This document shows positions 17,155 through 26,178 of a stretch of DNA of 64,000 bases, one piece after another. Origin of the DNA: DATAOG01 sp963840925 (GTDB taxonomy: Bacteria > Pseudomonadota > Alphaproteobacteria > Geminicoccales > Geminicoccaceae); assembly GCA_963840925.1 (NCBI GenBank), contig CAWJAY010000037.1, forward strand, positions 124,001-188,000. Direction: 5' to 3'. How positions within the stretch are numbered: position 1 is the first letter of the stretch; each line of letters opens with the position of its first letter. The notes under the pieces were generated by a model. It saw only the letters and a program-made list of their open reading frames with translations. It had not been told where the DNA came from and ran no database searches. A program made the position numbers and the translations under genes.

Positions 17155-17509
17155 TCGAGGTAGGCGAAGGCCACTCCTGACCTTCACGGGCGGCAAGAGA
17201 CCAGCCGGCGCTGCGATCAGATCGGCGGGCCCGCACCGAAATTGTCCGAGGGATTGCAGACTGAACTTACGTCCGGCGCCACGACCGCGTTTCCGCCGCA
17301 GTGAACGGCGCTTAGGGCAGGATAAGCTAAGGGTGCAGGTTCAAATCGGGGCTCGCACCCACCTTTACCGAACATTCGTGGGTGGGGTTCAACCCCGGTC
17401 ATCATCTAAAGGTTGCAGGGACGCAAGCGGCGTCAACACCAAGGCGAGCAAGAACGTTAGGGCAAAACGCATCTTATCCTCCCAACTGTTGATCTTAGAC
17501 CACATTAAG
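17155..17509. other. non-coding junction with overlapping inverted repeats
   Basis: No gene is supported here. The stretch 17335-17400 holds GGTGC/GCACC around a GGTTCAAATC string that resembles a tRNA T-arm, followed by CACCCAC...GTGGGTG with a 15-base loop, then GGGGTTCAACCCC. No complete cloverleaf can be built. It may be an attachment-site scar, because it lies exactly where the phage genes end. Confidence 0.35.
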
Positions 17510-18290
17510 TCAATAGAGCGGAATCATCACGGGCGCACTCTGTGGATAGTTTGCCATAGAGATATAGGGATCACAGGTTAAGGTACCCTCGAGGACGGAC
17601 CCGTCATTGGCAAGAGATGCCGATAACGAACACGCCTCGTTCGATACGCTGAGCGTGTTCCCTCGCAGAGTCCCCTGCGCTTGTTCGGCTCCTTTCCTCA
17701 TACGAAATATACCACCCTGAAACTGAGCGCCAAAATTCATAGCATTGCCAGCTTTGGTCTTCTCAGACATTAAGATTGAGAAAGATGCAGAAGTACCAGA
17801 TTTGCTCTCGAGGACTGTTCCTGAAACAACATCGCTCGTACCCAGTGCGGCTTCGACGGCTCCAGCTCTTGGGTACGGTTGCGGAACCGCTCTTCAAGCC
17901 AACTTCTATTGCCTGGGCCTGGGACATGCCTCCTTCGCCCTTGGCCCAATCAATTGCATTGATCGTTCTTGAGGGTCCTTAGATGCTATCTGCTCATTGA
18001 AGGCCTCTCTCAGAGTAGCCTGCCTTTCGCGATTTGCCTGCATAAACATAGCGAAACGCCGCTCGGGATCAATTTCTGGATCTGATAGAGCCAAGCAAAG
18101 AATATAGTAGAATTGTTCGATATCAAAAAGATCTTGCCCATCGAATATTTCGGGAAATATCTCTTTCAACTTGTATTTACCAGACAGATCCACCTCTCCC
18201 CCATTATTCTCTTCGGTAATGAAACCAGTCTCAGCCTTCAGATCGCCTTCTACAGCTACCTCGCTGCTACCTCGGACAGGTCGCAATTGC
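17510..18290 (-). pseudogene. hypothetical protein interrupted by the IS1380 element
   Basis: The minus-strand frame 17906-18286 includes LKEIFPEIFDGQDLFDIEQF, YYILCLALSDPEIDPERRFA and MFMQANRERQATLREAFNEQ. After one or two shifts it continues as AIDWAKGEGGMSQAQAIEVG and then the frame 17510-17850 with MSEKTKAGNAMNFGAQFQGG and SVSNEACSLSASLANDGSVL, ending at 17510. Codon use is less GC-rich than in the core genes. The 5' end runs into the transposase remnant, so the gene was probably cut by insertion. The C-terminal part is beta-rich, like secreted or lipoprotein domains. Family unknown. Confidence 0.45.
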
Positions 18291-18322
18291 AGGTAACGCC
18301 AGATCAGGTGGCCGGCGGGACA

Positions 18323-19445
18323 CTAGTGTTGGGCCGTGCGCAGGAAGTTGCCGAGATTGTAGGCGAGCGCGTGAAGCTGGAGACGGACGGCATTGGCGGC
18401 GAACGACCGGCACGACAGCCGCGTCCACCTGATCGCGCCCTTGCCCTCTTTTATCCATTGCTCCGCCGTGCCGCGCTGATTGTAGAAGGCGACGACCCGC
18501 TCAGCCGGGCGGCGACAGGCTGGTGACGATGAAGCCGACGCGCGGGACGAGCTCTCCAGGGTGCCACTCGACTTTGGCGATCACCCGGCGTGGCTTGGTC
18601 CAGCTTCCAGCCTGATAGCTGAAGCTCGCGTGAGACCGGCGGACATGGTTCGGCGGACGCCCGACCGGGCGCTTGAGCAGATGACCGATCCGCTCCTGCA
18701 AAACCCGGTTGGCGGGGAGCCGGATCGCATAGTTGATCCGCTTGGCTTCCAGGTACTCGTAGACCCCCGGCATGGCGAAGGCCGCGTCGGCGCGGAAATA
18801 CAGGCGTGAGACTTTGCCCCGATAGCGCGCCACGACCGGGTCGAGCACGTCGTGCCAGCCGTCAGCGCTGTGGACGTTGCCGGGACGAAGCGCACTGCGT
18901 TCGAGATCGCCAAACTGGTTGAACAGGAAAAGCGGATGGTAGCACGTGCAGGCATAATGCCCGTTCCAGACGCTCATCTCCTGCTCGCCATGGGTCGGGC
19001 TGACGCTGGAGTCCATGTCGAGCACGATGCCTCTCGGCGGCCGGATGCTGCCGAGCGCGGTTCGATCCCATCGGACGGAGAGATCGTCGAGTCGGGCCGA
19101 GGGGTTCCTTCTCCGCATCAGAGCAGCTGGTCTACGAAGCGGCCCGTCTCGGCTTGGAGATACCGGCGCGCCCGAGGCCGCCTTGCCGCCGAACGAGTCA
19201 CGCGCATCGAGCCGGATCATGCCGCAGGCGCGGGGCATGGTCGACATCCTCCTCCCCGCCGAGCCTTCCGAACACCGACTGCCGCAGCAACCCAGCCCGG
19301 CGCATGCGACAGACCCATCTCCTGCGGTGCCGTCTGTCGCCGAGCAGATCACCCGCCATCGCGCTGGGACCGAGGGCGTCGTCAAGAAGATTACCACGAT
19401 CGGCCGGCAATTGCAGCATCGAAGATGATCCAGGAGCCATGGAAG
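18323..19445 (-). mobile_element. IS1380-family transposase, degraded and truncated
   Basis: Pieces in several minus frames read LPADRGNLLDDALGPSAMAG, LLRQSVFGRLGG-EDVDHAPRLRHDP, RPPRGIVLDMDSSVSPTHGE (first catalytic D region), QEMSVWNGHYACTCYHPLFL, LYFRADAAFAMPGVYEYLEA, YAIRLPANRVLQERIGHLLK and RVVAFYNQRGTAEQWIKEGK (catalytic E). They end NAVRLQLHALAYNLGNFLRT at a stop at 18323. The order matches IS1380-type DDE transposases, but about 80-100 C-terminal residues are missing and at least three frameshifts occur. No terminal inverted repeats could be identified. It splits the hypothetical gene at 17510-18290. Confidence 0.8.
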
Positions 19446-19615
19446 TCGACCTTCAGCAGCAGATGGAAATCGAGCCTGGAGGGCCCTCGGATCGGTGCCG
19501 CATTCGGTGCGCCATGACTGCCCATGGAGTTCCGTTGACCTGTTGATTTTTGTACTTGCTGATTCGTCACAAACATCACATCGAATTGCCGCGTGTGACC
19601 GCTCTGCCCCGGTGT

Positions 19616-20251
19616 TCAGACGTCGATCTGCTCGGCGATGGCGAGCGCGTCATCGACCTCGATGCCGAGGTACCTGACCGTGCTCTCCACCTTGGTGTGC
19701 CCAAGGAGCAACTGAACCGCGCGAAGGTTCCCGGTTCGCCGGTAAATCAGAGTCGCCTTGGTTCGCCGCAGCGAGTGGGTGCCGAATAACGACGGGTCGA
19801 GACCGATGCTGGCGATCCACTCCGACAGCAGGCGGGCATATTGGCGGGTGGAGAGGCAGCGGCCTTTGCCGCGGCGGCCATGGAACAGAAAATCGCCGGG
19901 ACGCTTCCGGGTCGCCGCAAGGTGCTCGTCGATCGCCTGGCGCGTCTGCTCGGTGATCTCGAACCTGACCGGAAGACCGGTCTTGTTTTGCCGAACGGTC
20001 GCGCGGTCGACGGCATAGCCATGTGGCGCGACGTCCTCGACCTTGAGGCTCACCACGTCGCAGCCACGCAGCTTGCTATCGATCGCGAGATTGAAGAGCG
20101 CCAGGTCCCGCGTGCGCCCTGCGAGCTGCAACCGCGTCCGAATGGCCCAGACGTGCTTCGGCTGCAGCGGTGGCTTCGGTCCGATCAGCTTGCCCTTGTT
20201 CCAGGGTCTGCGTCGGGGCGTGACGGCGCTGGTCTCGTTGACGGTCTCCAT
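19616..20251 (-). CDS. small tyrosine recombinase (integrase family), intact, 211 aa
   Basis: ATG 20251 is preceded by GGGAGAAGG. The product begins METVNETSAVTPRRRPWNKG and covers a short N-terminal part (KPPLQPKHVWAIRTRLQLAG) and a full catalytic domain. RDLALFNLAIDSKLRGCDVV holds the first catalytic arginine, GTHSLRRTKATLIYRRTGNL gives HxxR, LLLGHTKVESTVRYLGIEVD gives the second histidine and the tyrosine. Stand-alone recombinases of this type are widespread in alphaproteobacteria, often on mobile islands. Unlike every neighbour in the first 21 kb it is uninterrupted. It could be the enzyme that placed or rearranged the island. Confidence 0.85.
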   Translation of the reverse strand: METVNETSAVTPRRRPWNKGKLIGPKPPLQPKHVWAIRTRLQLAGRTRDLALFNLAIDSKLRGCDVVSLKVEDVAPHGYAVDRATVRQNKTGLPVRFEITEQTRQAIDEHLAATRKRPGDFLFHGRRGKGRCLSTRQYARLLSEWIASIGLDPSLFGTHSLRRTKATLIYRRTGNLRAVQLLLGHTKVESTVRYLGIEVDDALAIAEQIDV

Positions 20252-20370
20252 GGTCCTTCTCCCGTTTCCTCGGAGAAGGCCGAGCATGCTCTGGCCCTTC
20301 GAAACCGTGGCCCGAATGCATGTCGGGTATCAGAGCGAAGCGGTCACAATGCGCCGGTGCAGCGGGCCGA

Positions 20371-21584
20371 GGCTGACTATCGACTGGCCGATCGAGCCCG
20401 CCGAGATGACGGCCTACTACGAGCGCGCCGAGGACAAGATCGGCGTCGCCGGCACCGGCGACCGGCCACGGCTGCCGGGCAACAACAACTATAAAGTGTT
20501 CGCCTACGGTGCCCGGGTGCTCGGCTACCAGAAGGTCCACACCGGCAACATGGGCATCAACTCGATCGAGCGCGACGGCCGCCCGGCTTGCCAGCAGATC
20601 GGCTTTTGCATGGCTGGCTGCGCGATCGGCGCCAAATGGTCGACGCTCTATACCGAGGTGCCCAAAGCCGAAGCGACCGGGCATTTCGAGCTGCGCCCGG
20701 AGTGCATGGCGCTGCAGATCCAGCACGATGCCGCCGGCAAGGTCACGGGCGTGCTCTACGCCGACAAGGGCGGCAGCCAACAGCTGCAGAAGGCGCGCGC
20801 GGTCTGCGTCGCCGGCAACTCGGTCGAGACGCCGCGGCTGCTGCTGAACTCGGCCTCGGCCAAGTTCCCGGACGGGCTTGCCAACTCCTCGGGCCAGGTC
20901 GGGCGCAACTACATGCGCCACACCACCGGCGCGGTCTACGGCATCATGCCGGGGCCGGTCCACCTGGATCGCGGCACCAACATGGCCGGCATCATCCAGG
21001 ACGAGTCGCGCCACGATCCGGCGCGCGGCTTCGCCGGCGGCTACGAGCTCGAGACCCTGCCGGGCTTCGGCCTGGCCGGGATCGCGACCTGGATGAACGA
21101 GGGCGGCTGGGGCCGCGAGTATGCCCAGGACATCGCCCAGTTCGAGAACATCGCCTGCATGTGGATCGTCGGCGAGGACATGCCGCAGCAGACCAACGGC
21201 GTCAGCCTGCACGGGACCGAGAAGGACCAGTACGGGCTGCCGGTCCCGGTCGTCCACTTCGCCGACCATGCCAACGATTTCGGCATGCGCAACCACGCCT
21301 TCCGGCAGGGTCGGGCGGTTTACGAGGCGGCCGGCGCGACCAAGGTCTACGAGCGCGGGCCGTTCCCCTCGACCCACAACCTCGGCACCTGCCGCCAGAG
21401 CGCCAAGCCGGCCGATGGCGTCTGCAACGCCTACGGCCAGACCCACGACGTCAAGAACCTGTTCATCTCGGACGGCAGCCAGTTCGCTTCCGGCGCGGCC
21501 GAGAACCCGACGCTGACGATCGTGGCACTGGCGATCCGCCAGGCCGAGTACGTCGCCGACATGATGCGCAAGGGCGAGGTCTGA
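20371..21584 (+). pseudogene. GMC-family FAD-dependent oxidoreductase, 5'-truncated
   Basis: From about 20371 the frame is a clear GMC oxidoreductase: TIDWPIEPAEMTAYYERAED, GFCMAGCAIGAKWSTLYTEV, AVCVAGNSVETPRLLLNSAS, VGRNYMRHTTGAVYGIMPG, and the C-terminal block FPSTHNLGTCRQSAKPADGV (active-site His) with ASGAAENPTLTIVALAIRQA. The N-terminal FAD-binding glycine motif and about 120-150 residues are absent: upstream lies the recombinase gene. Relatives oxidise sugars or alcohols and usually pair with a small gluconate-2-dehydrogenase subunit 3. A terminator follows. The island probably removed the 5' end. Confidence 0.8.
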
Positions 21585-21611
21585 GCGCGTCGCCTGCTTT
21601 TTTCCTGATCG

Positions 21612-21641
21612 AGCCCGGGCCTGGCGCCCGGGCTTTCCTTT
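21612..21641 (+). terminator. rho-independent terminator of the GMC gene
   Basis: AGCCCGGGC-CTGG-CGCCCGGGCT forms a stable stem 28 bases after the GMC stop and is followed by TTCCTTTC. On the minus strand there is no T-run, so it works mainly for the plus-strand gene. The read-through extension of vapC passes through it. Confidence 0.7.
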
Positions 21642-21674
21642 CGAGCTTCGGAGCGACCGGCCCGCACCGTGTGC

Positions 21675-22081
21675 TCAATCCCGGGGTTGAGGAGGATCGC
21701 GCCGGTGCCCGCGACATCCCGTGTGTTGCGGGTCACGAGCGTGAGTTGGCGCACGAGCGCGGTTGCGGCCAGCAGGCCATCGACGACCGGCAGGTGCAGA
21801 TCGGCGCTGAGCCGGCCCCAGCGGTTGGCGATCTCTCGATCTACCGCAACGATGCGATCGGCGAACAGTTCGCTCAGTCCGACCAGCCAGCGCTCGAGAG
21901 ACTTGGCGGCGATCGGGTCTCGGGTTTCCTGCAAGCGGATACCTTTGGCGATTTCGCCAAGCGTCAGAACGCTGATGTAAAGGGAATCCCGGCTGCACGC
22001 CTCGAGCCAGCGGATGACTTTCGGCTCGGGCCGGCGCTTGCGTGTCTCGGAGACGACATTGGTGTCGAGGAGATAGCTCAC
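21675..22081 (-). CDS. VapC/FitB-like PIN-domain toxin
   Basis: GTG 22081 overlaps the antitoxin stop as GTGA. The product reads MSYLLDTNVVSETRKRRPEP (first acidic residue of the PIN site in LDTN), LYISVLTLGEIAKGIRLQET (conserved E), LPVVDGLLAATALVRQLTLV (D) and TRNTRDVAGTGAILLNP. PIN toxins of this type are RNases. In the given sequence the frame runs on to 21431 inside the GMC gene. If one T is restored in CCCGGGATTGA the end becomes LLNPWD-stop at 21675, the usual VapC ending. A missing base is therefore more likely than a real extension. Confidence 0.85.
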
Positions 22082-22323
22082 AGATCGACCGCGCGCCCGA
22101 GATCGGGACTGCGCTCGATCTCAAAGTCCTCCACCTTCGGGCCCGACAGCAGGTAGTCCTTCAGGCTGGGCGTCAGCCGTTGCAAGCGGCGGTAGTCCTC
22201 GATCGACAGGACCACCGCTCGTTCGACCCCATGCCTGGTGATCACCTGCGGCCCATCGCGGTGCGCGCGCTCGAGCAGCTCGCTGAGCCTGCTTTTCGCT
22301 TCGTGCAGCTGCCAAACGGGCAT
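22078..22323 (-). CDS. Phd/YefM-family antitoxin
   Basis: The 81-residue product begins MPVWQLHEAKSRLSELLERA and has the Phd/YefM fold pattern with VITRHGVERAVVLSIEDYRR. The C-terminal part (SLKDYLLSGPKVEDFEIERS) is the toxin-neutralising arm. It precedes and overlaps the toxin gene by four bases, which is the usual order. It should repress its own promoter in the 22324-22400 region. It is intact. Confidence 0.9.
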   Translation of the reverse strand: MPVWQLHEAKSRLSELLERAHRDGPQVITRHGVERAVVLSIEDYRRLQRLTPSLKDYLLSGPKVEDFEIERSPDLGRAVDL

Positions 22324-22410
22324 CTCTGACCTCTTTAGTTCATCTGATCATAATGACTAGCACAACGTTCTGGCGCCAGCAAGCCACGGTCCGCGCGGGC
22401 TACTTTGTCC

Positions 22411-22440
22411 TTGGCAATTATAAGCTAAGCAATTATATTC
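22411..22440 (+). promoter_or_regulatory. candidate MarR operator/promoter
   Basis: GCAATTATA occurs twice as a direct repeat at 22414-22422 and 22429-22437, 15 bases apart, directly before the marR start at 22442. The block is strongly AT-rich in a GC-rich context. MarR repressors often bind such sites over their own promoter. Exact promoter boxes cannot be fixed. Confidence 0.5.
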
Positions 22441-22441
22441 G

Positions 22442-22966
22442 ATGGTCATGGAGGAACCGCAGACCGAACGCAATTTCGGCTTTCTGGTGCACGACGTCGC
22501 GCGCCTGATGCGCGTTGCCTACGATCGGCGCACGAGGGAGCTGGGCCTCACCCGCTCGCAATGGTGGGTGCTGAACAATCTGTTCCGCAATCAGGGCATC
22601 ACCCAGTCCGAGCTCGCCGAGATCCTCGAGATCGAGAAGCCGTCGCTCGGCCGGCTGCTCGACCGGCTCGAGGCCAAGGGCTGGATCGAGCGCCGGGTCG
22701 ACCCCGCCGACCGGCGCGCCAAGCGGCTGCATCTGACCGGCGAGGTCCAGGCTCTGATGCGCCGGTTGCGGGCGCTCGCGGGCGAACTGCGCTCCGATGC
22801 GATGGACGGGCTGCGCGAAGCCGAGCGCCAGCGCTTTGTCGACACGCTGCTGCTGATCAAAGCCAACCTGTTGCGCATGAACGGCAACGGCAACGGCGGT
22901 TGGGCAGGACCGGCTGCGGCCGGACGTGAGGGCGCCGATGACCGACCACGCGCCGCCAGGGCCTGA
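22442..22966 (+). CDS. MarR-family transcriptional regulator
   Basis: The 174-residue product contains FGFLVHDVARLMRVAYDRRT, LTRSQWWVLNNLFRNQGITQ, SELAEILEIEKPSLGRLLDR (recognition helix) and LEAKGWIERRVDPADRRAKR (wing with the DxRxx motif). It then has a long C-terminal dimerisation helix. The last 25 residues are low-complexity and overlap the emrA start. It lies first in a marR-emrA-emrB unit and is the likely repressor of the pump, as in the Escherichia coli mprA-emrAB arrangement. It is intact. Confidence 0.9.
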   Translation: MVMEEPQTERNFGFLVHDVARLMRVAYDRRTRELGLTRSQWWVLNNLFRNQGITQSELAEILEIEKPSLGRLLDRLEAKGWIERRVDPADRRAKRLHLTGEVQALMRRLRALAGELRSDAMDGLREAERQRFVDTLLLIKANLLRMNGNGNGGWAGPAAAGREGADDRPRAARA

Positions 22967-24036
22967 GGCGCCGGTCGCAAGGCGGCGCTCGCTGCGCCCG
23001 GTGCTGCTGGGCGTCGTGCCGGCGCTCGCGGGCGCGATCGGGCTCTATTGGTACGCCACCAGCGGCCGCTACGTCTCGACCGAGAATGCGTACGTGAAGT
23101 CCGACATCGTCGCGATCAGCCCCGAGGTCGAGGGTCACGTGATCAGCGTCGAGGTCGCCGAGAACCAGCTGGTCAAGCAGGGCGACGTGTTGTTCCGGAT
23201 CGACCCGGAGTCGTTCCGGATCGCCCTCGACCTGGCCGAGGCCAAGGTCATGGCGGTCCGCCACGAGGTCGAGGCCTCGCGCGCCGAGTTCCATCAGATC
23301 GAGGCCGAGATCGACGAGGCCAAGGCGCGGGTCGACTTCGCCGAGCAGCAGGCCAAGCGGCAGCGCGAGCTGCAGGGCCGGGGCATTGCGGCGCAGGCGA
23401 GCCTGGACGAGGCCGAGATGAGTCTCTGCGACCACCAAGCAGCGGGTCACCGGTCTCGGCGAGAAGCTGCGCACCGTGCTCGCCAAGCTCGGCGGCGACC
23501 CGGCGAGCGGGGTCGAGCTGCACCCGGACTTTCAGGCCGCCGAGGCTGAGCGCAACATGGCGGCGCTGCATCTGGACCGGACCGAGGTGCGCGCGCCGGT
23601 CGACGGCATCGTCAGCCGGATGCGCCTGCAGCCGGGCGAGTGGGTCGAGGCCGGCGAGCCGGCGTTCAGCATCATCGACCCGGCCAGCACCTGGGTCGAG
23701 GCCAATCTGAAGGAAACCCAGCTCGAGCACGTGGTTACCGGCCAGCAGGTCGAGGTCGCGGTCGACGCCTACTCGGGCCATAGCTGGGCGGGCGAGGTCG
23801 CCAGCATCAGCCCCGCGACCGGGGCCGAATTCGCGCTGATCCCGCCGCAGAACGCGACCGGCAACTGGGTCAAGGTGGTCCAGCGCCTGCCGGTCCGGAT
23901 CGTGGTCCATCCACGCCCCGGGCAGCCGCCGCTGCGCACCGGCATGACCGTGACCGTCACGATCGACACCGAGCGCGAGCCGCAGCTGGCCAAGCTCGCC
24001 AAGGAGGCGGTCGCCGCGGTTCGAGGAGAAAAGTGA
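22938..24036 (+). CDS. emrA: EmrA/HlyD-type membrane fusion protein (one frameshift)
   Basis: ATG 22938 gives MTDHAPPGPEAPVARRRSLR, then one membrane span (PVLLGVVPALAGAIGLYWY), the lipoyl half GRYVSTENAYVKSDIVAISP and a long coiled coil. An extra base near 23433 moves the frame. Then come LHLDRTEVRAPVDGIVSRMR and a beta-barrel ending PLRTGMTVTVTIDTE. It is the periplasmic adaptor that links the EmrB transporter to an outer-membrane channel. Length after correction is about 365 residues, as usual. It overlaps emrB by four bases. Confidence 0.9.
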
Positions 24037-25533
24037 GGGCCGCAGCCGTCGCGCCGCCGGAGACCAGCGTCGGGCGGGCGCTGATCCTGCTCTCGGTGAT
24101 CCTGGCGACCACGCTCTACGCGACCACGATGACGATCGCGAACGTCGCTCTGCCGCAGATGCAGGGCGACCTCTCGGCCTCGATCGACCAGATCGCCTGG
24201 GTCCTGACCTTCAACATCGTCGCGACCGCGATCGCGACCCCGCCGACCGGCTGGCTGGCCGGCCGGCTCGGGCGCAAGCGTCTGCTGCTCGGGGCGGTCG
24301 CCGGCTTCACGGCCAGCACGGTCATGTGCGGCCTGGCCGGCTCCTTGCCCGAGCTGATCCTGTGGCGCACCTGCCAGGGCCTGTTCGGCGCGCCGCTGGT
24401 GCCGCTCTCCCAGGCGATCACGCTCGACACCTTCCCCAGAGAGCAGCACGGCACCGCGACCGCGTTCTGGGGCATGGGGGTGATGCTCGGGCCGATCCTG
24501 GGCCCGACCGTCGGCGGCTACATGACCGAGCTCTACAATTGGCGCTGGGTGTTCTTCGTGGTCGCGCCATTCGGCGTGGTCGCGCTGATCGGCTGCCTCG
24601 CCTTCGTGCCCGACGGCGGGCGGCAGGAGCGCCGGCCGCTCGACTGGTTCGGCTTCGTCACGCTTTCGGTCGCGGTCGCCGCAACCCAGCTCGTGTTCGA
24701 CCGCGGCCAGCGCCTCGACTGGTTCGAATTCGACCGAGATCGTGCTCTGGGCGGCGATCGCGCTGCTCGGCGGCTATCTGTTCACCGCCCACAGCCTGAC
24801 CGCGGCGCGGCCATTCCTGGATTTGCGCATGTTCCAGGACCGGAACTTCGTGGTCGGCCTGCTGCTGATGTTCGTATTCGGCCTGCTGGTGTTCGTGCCC
24901 ATGGTCTTGATCCCGACCATGCTCGAGCGCCTGGGCGGCTATCCGGTGCTGATGATCGGGCTGCTGCTGGCGCCGCGCGGGATCGGCAACCTGATCGCGA
25001 TGCCGGTCTGCGGCCAGCTGGTGACCCGGGTCGACCCGCGCCTGATCCTGGCGATCGGCTTCATCGCCCAGGGGCTCTCGACCTGGCTGATGTCCGGCTT
25101 CAATCTCGATACCGGCACCTGGGAAGTGTTCTGGGCGGGCCTGCTCCAGGGGTTCGCGGTCGGCATGATGTTCGTGCCGCTGACCGTGATCACCTTCGCG
25201 ACGCTGCCGGTCCGGTTCCGGACCGACGGCTCGGCGATCTTCCACCTGCTGCGCAACATCGGCTCCTCGATCGGGATCTCGCTCGCGGTCAGCTATCTGG
25301 TCCGCTCGACCCAGCACAACCACGCCGAGCTTGCCGAGCACGCCTCGCCATTCAACGAGATCCTGACCCACGGCGGCGGCTGGGACCTCTCGAGCCTGTC
25401 CGGGCTGCTCGCGGTCAATGGCGAGCTCAACCGCCAGGCGGCGATGATCGCCTATGTCAACGACTTTCACATCATGACGCTGCTCGCCTTCGCCGCACTG
25501 CCGCTGATCCTGCTCGCGACCCGCCAGCGGTAG
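24033..25533 (+). CDS. emrB: EmrB/QacA-type MFS multidrug transporter, DHA2 family (one frameshift)
   Basis: GTG 24033 overlaps the emrA stop. The protein has the DHA2 14-helix layout: TTLYATTMTIANVALPQMQG (motif D1 region), GWLAGRLGRKRLLLGAVAGF (motif A), MGVMLGPILGPTVGGYMTEL (motif C) and RWVFFVVAPFGVVALIGCLA. An extra T near 24727 (GAATTCGACC) shifts the frame. The second half contains VFVPMVLIPTMLERLGGYPV and IFHLLRNIGSSIGISLAVSY. It is a proton-driven exporter acting with emrA. Total length of about 500 residues is normal. Confidence 0.9.
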
Positions 25534-25578
25534 AGCTGAGGCCGCCCAATGCTGCACACGCCGCGCGGCCGGGGCCGC

Positions 25579-26178
25579 TCAGCTCGTGACAAACCGCGTG
25601 ATATATCCTGCGGACAGCCGGAAAAACGCGTCCTGGGGCTCGTCGAGGGCGTCGGTCTGCTCGGGCCGGAGGCCCTGGTAGACGCCGCGCAGCGCGCGCC
25701 CCCAGGCGCCGTGGCCGACCACGATCAGGCGGGGCAGACCGGCGACGCTCTCGAGCCAGAGCCGGGCGCGCTCGGCGAGCATCGCGTGGCTCTCGCCGCC
25801 GGGTGGCGGGTGGCGCCAGCGATCGGCCTCCCGCCAGCGCCAGAGGTCGGGCTCGCGGGCTGCGATCTCGGCCCGGGTCATCCCCTCCCAGCGGCCCCAG
25901 GAGATTTCCTTCAGCCGATCGTCGGGGCGCTGCTCGCCGACCGCTGGCCCGAGCGCGTCCAGGATCAGCGCGGCGGTCGCCTGCGCCCGGCCGAGCGGGC
26001 TCGAGAGCAACAGGAAGGGCGGCCCGCCGTCGAGCATCCGGGCGAGCGTGGCGCCGGCCCGGCGCGCCTGCGCGAGACCCAGGCGGGTCAGCGGCGAATC
26101 CAGATGACCCTGGACCCGCCCCTCCCGGTTCCACTCGGTCTCGCCGTGGCGGACGAGGTAAATCGTCTGGTCAGCCAC
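25579..26178 (-). CDS. histidine phosphatase family protein
   Basis: The 199-residue product starts MADQTIYLVRHGETEWNREG, with the catalytic RHGE motif, and has SSPLGRAQATAALILDALG, RLKEISWGRWEGMTRAEIAA (catalytic E) and LPRLIVVGHGAWGRALRGVY (second His). This is the phosphoglycerate-mutase-like branch 1 fold. Substrate cannot be told from sequence: cobalamin-pathway, sugar phosphate and general phosphatases look alike. It overlaps the upstream ketopantoate-reductase-like gene by 8 bases, so the two are co-transcribed. Confidence 0.88.
   Translation of the reverse strand: MADQTIYLVRHGETEWNREGRVQGHLDSPLTRLGLAQARRAGATLARMLDGGPPFLLLSSPLGRAQATAALILDALGPAVGEQRPDDRLKEISWGRWEGMTRAEIAAREPDLWRWREADRWRHPPPGGESHAMLAERARLWLESVAGLPRLIVVGHGAWGRALRGVYQGLRPEQTDALDEPQDAFFRLSAGYITRFVTS

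Noticed and set aside
17335..17405. tRNA-like strings (GGTTCAAATC, GGGGTTCAACCCC)
   Set aside because: No complete cloverleaf with acceptor, D and anticodon stems could be drawn on either strand, and the T-stem next to TTCAAAT does not pair.
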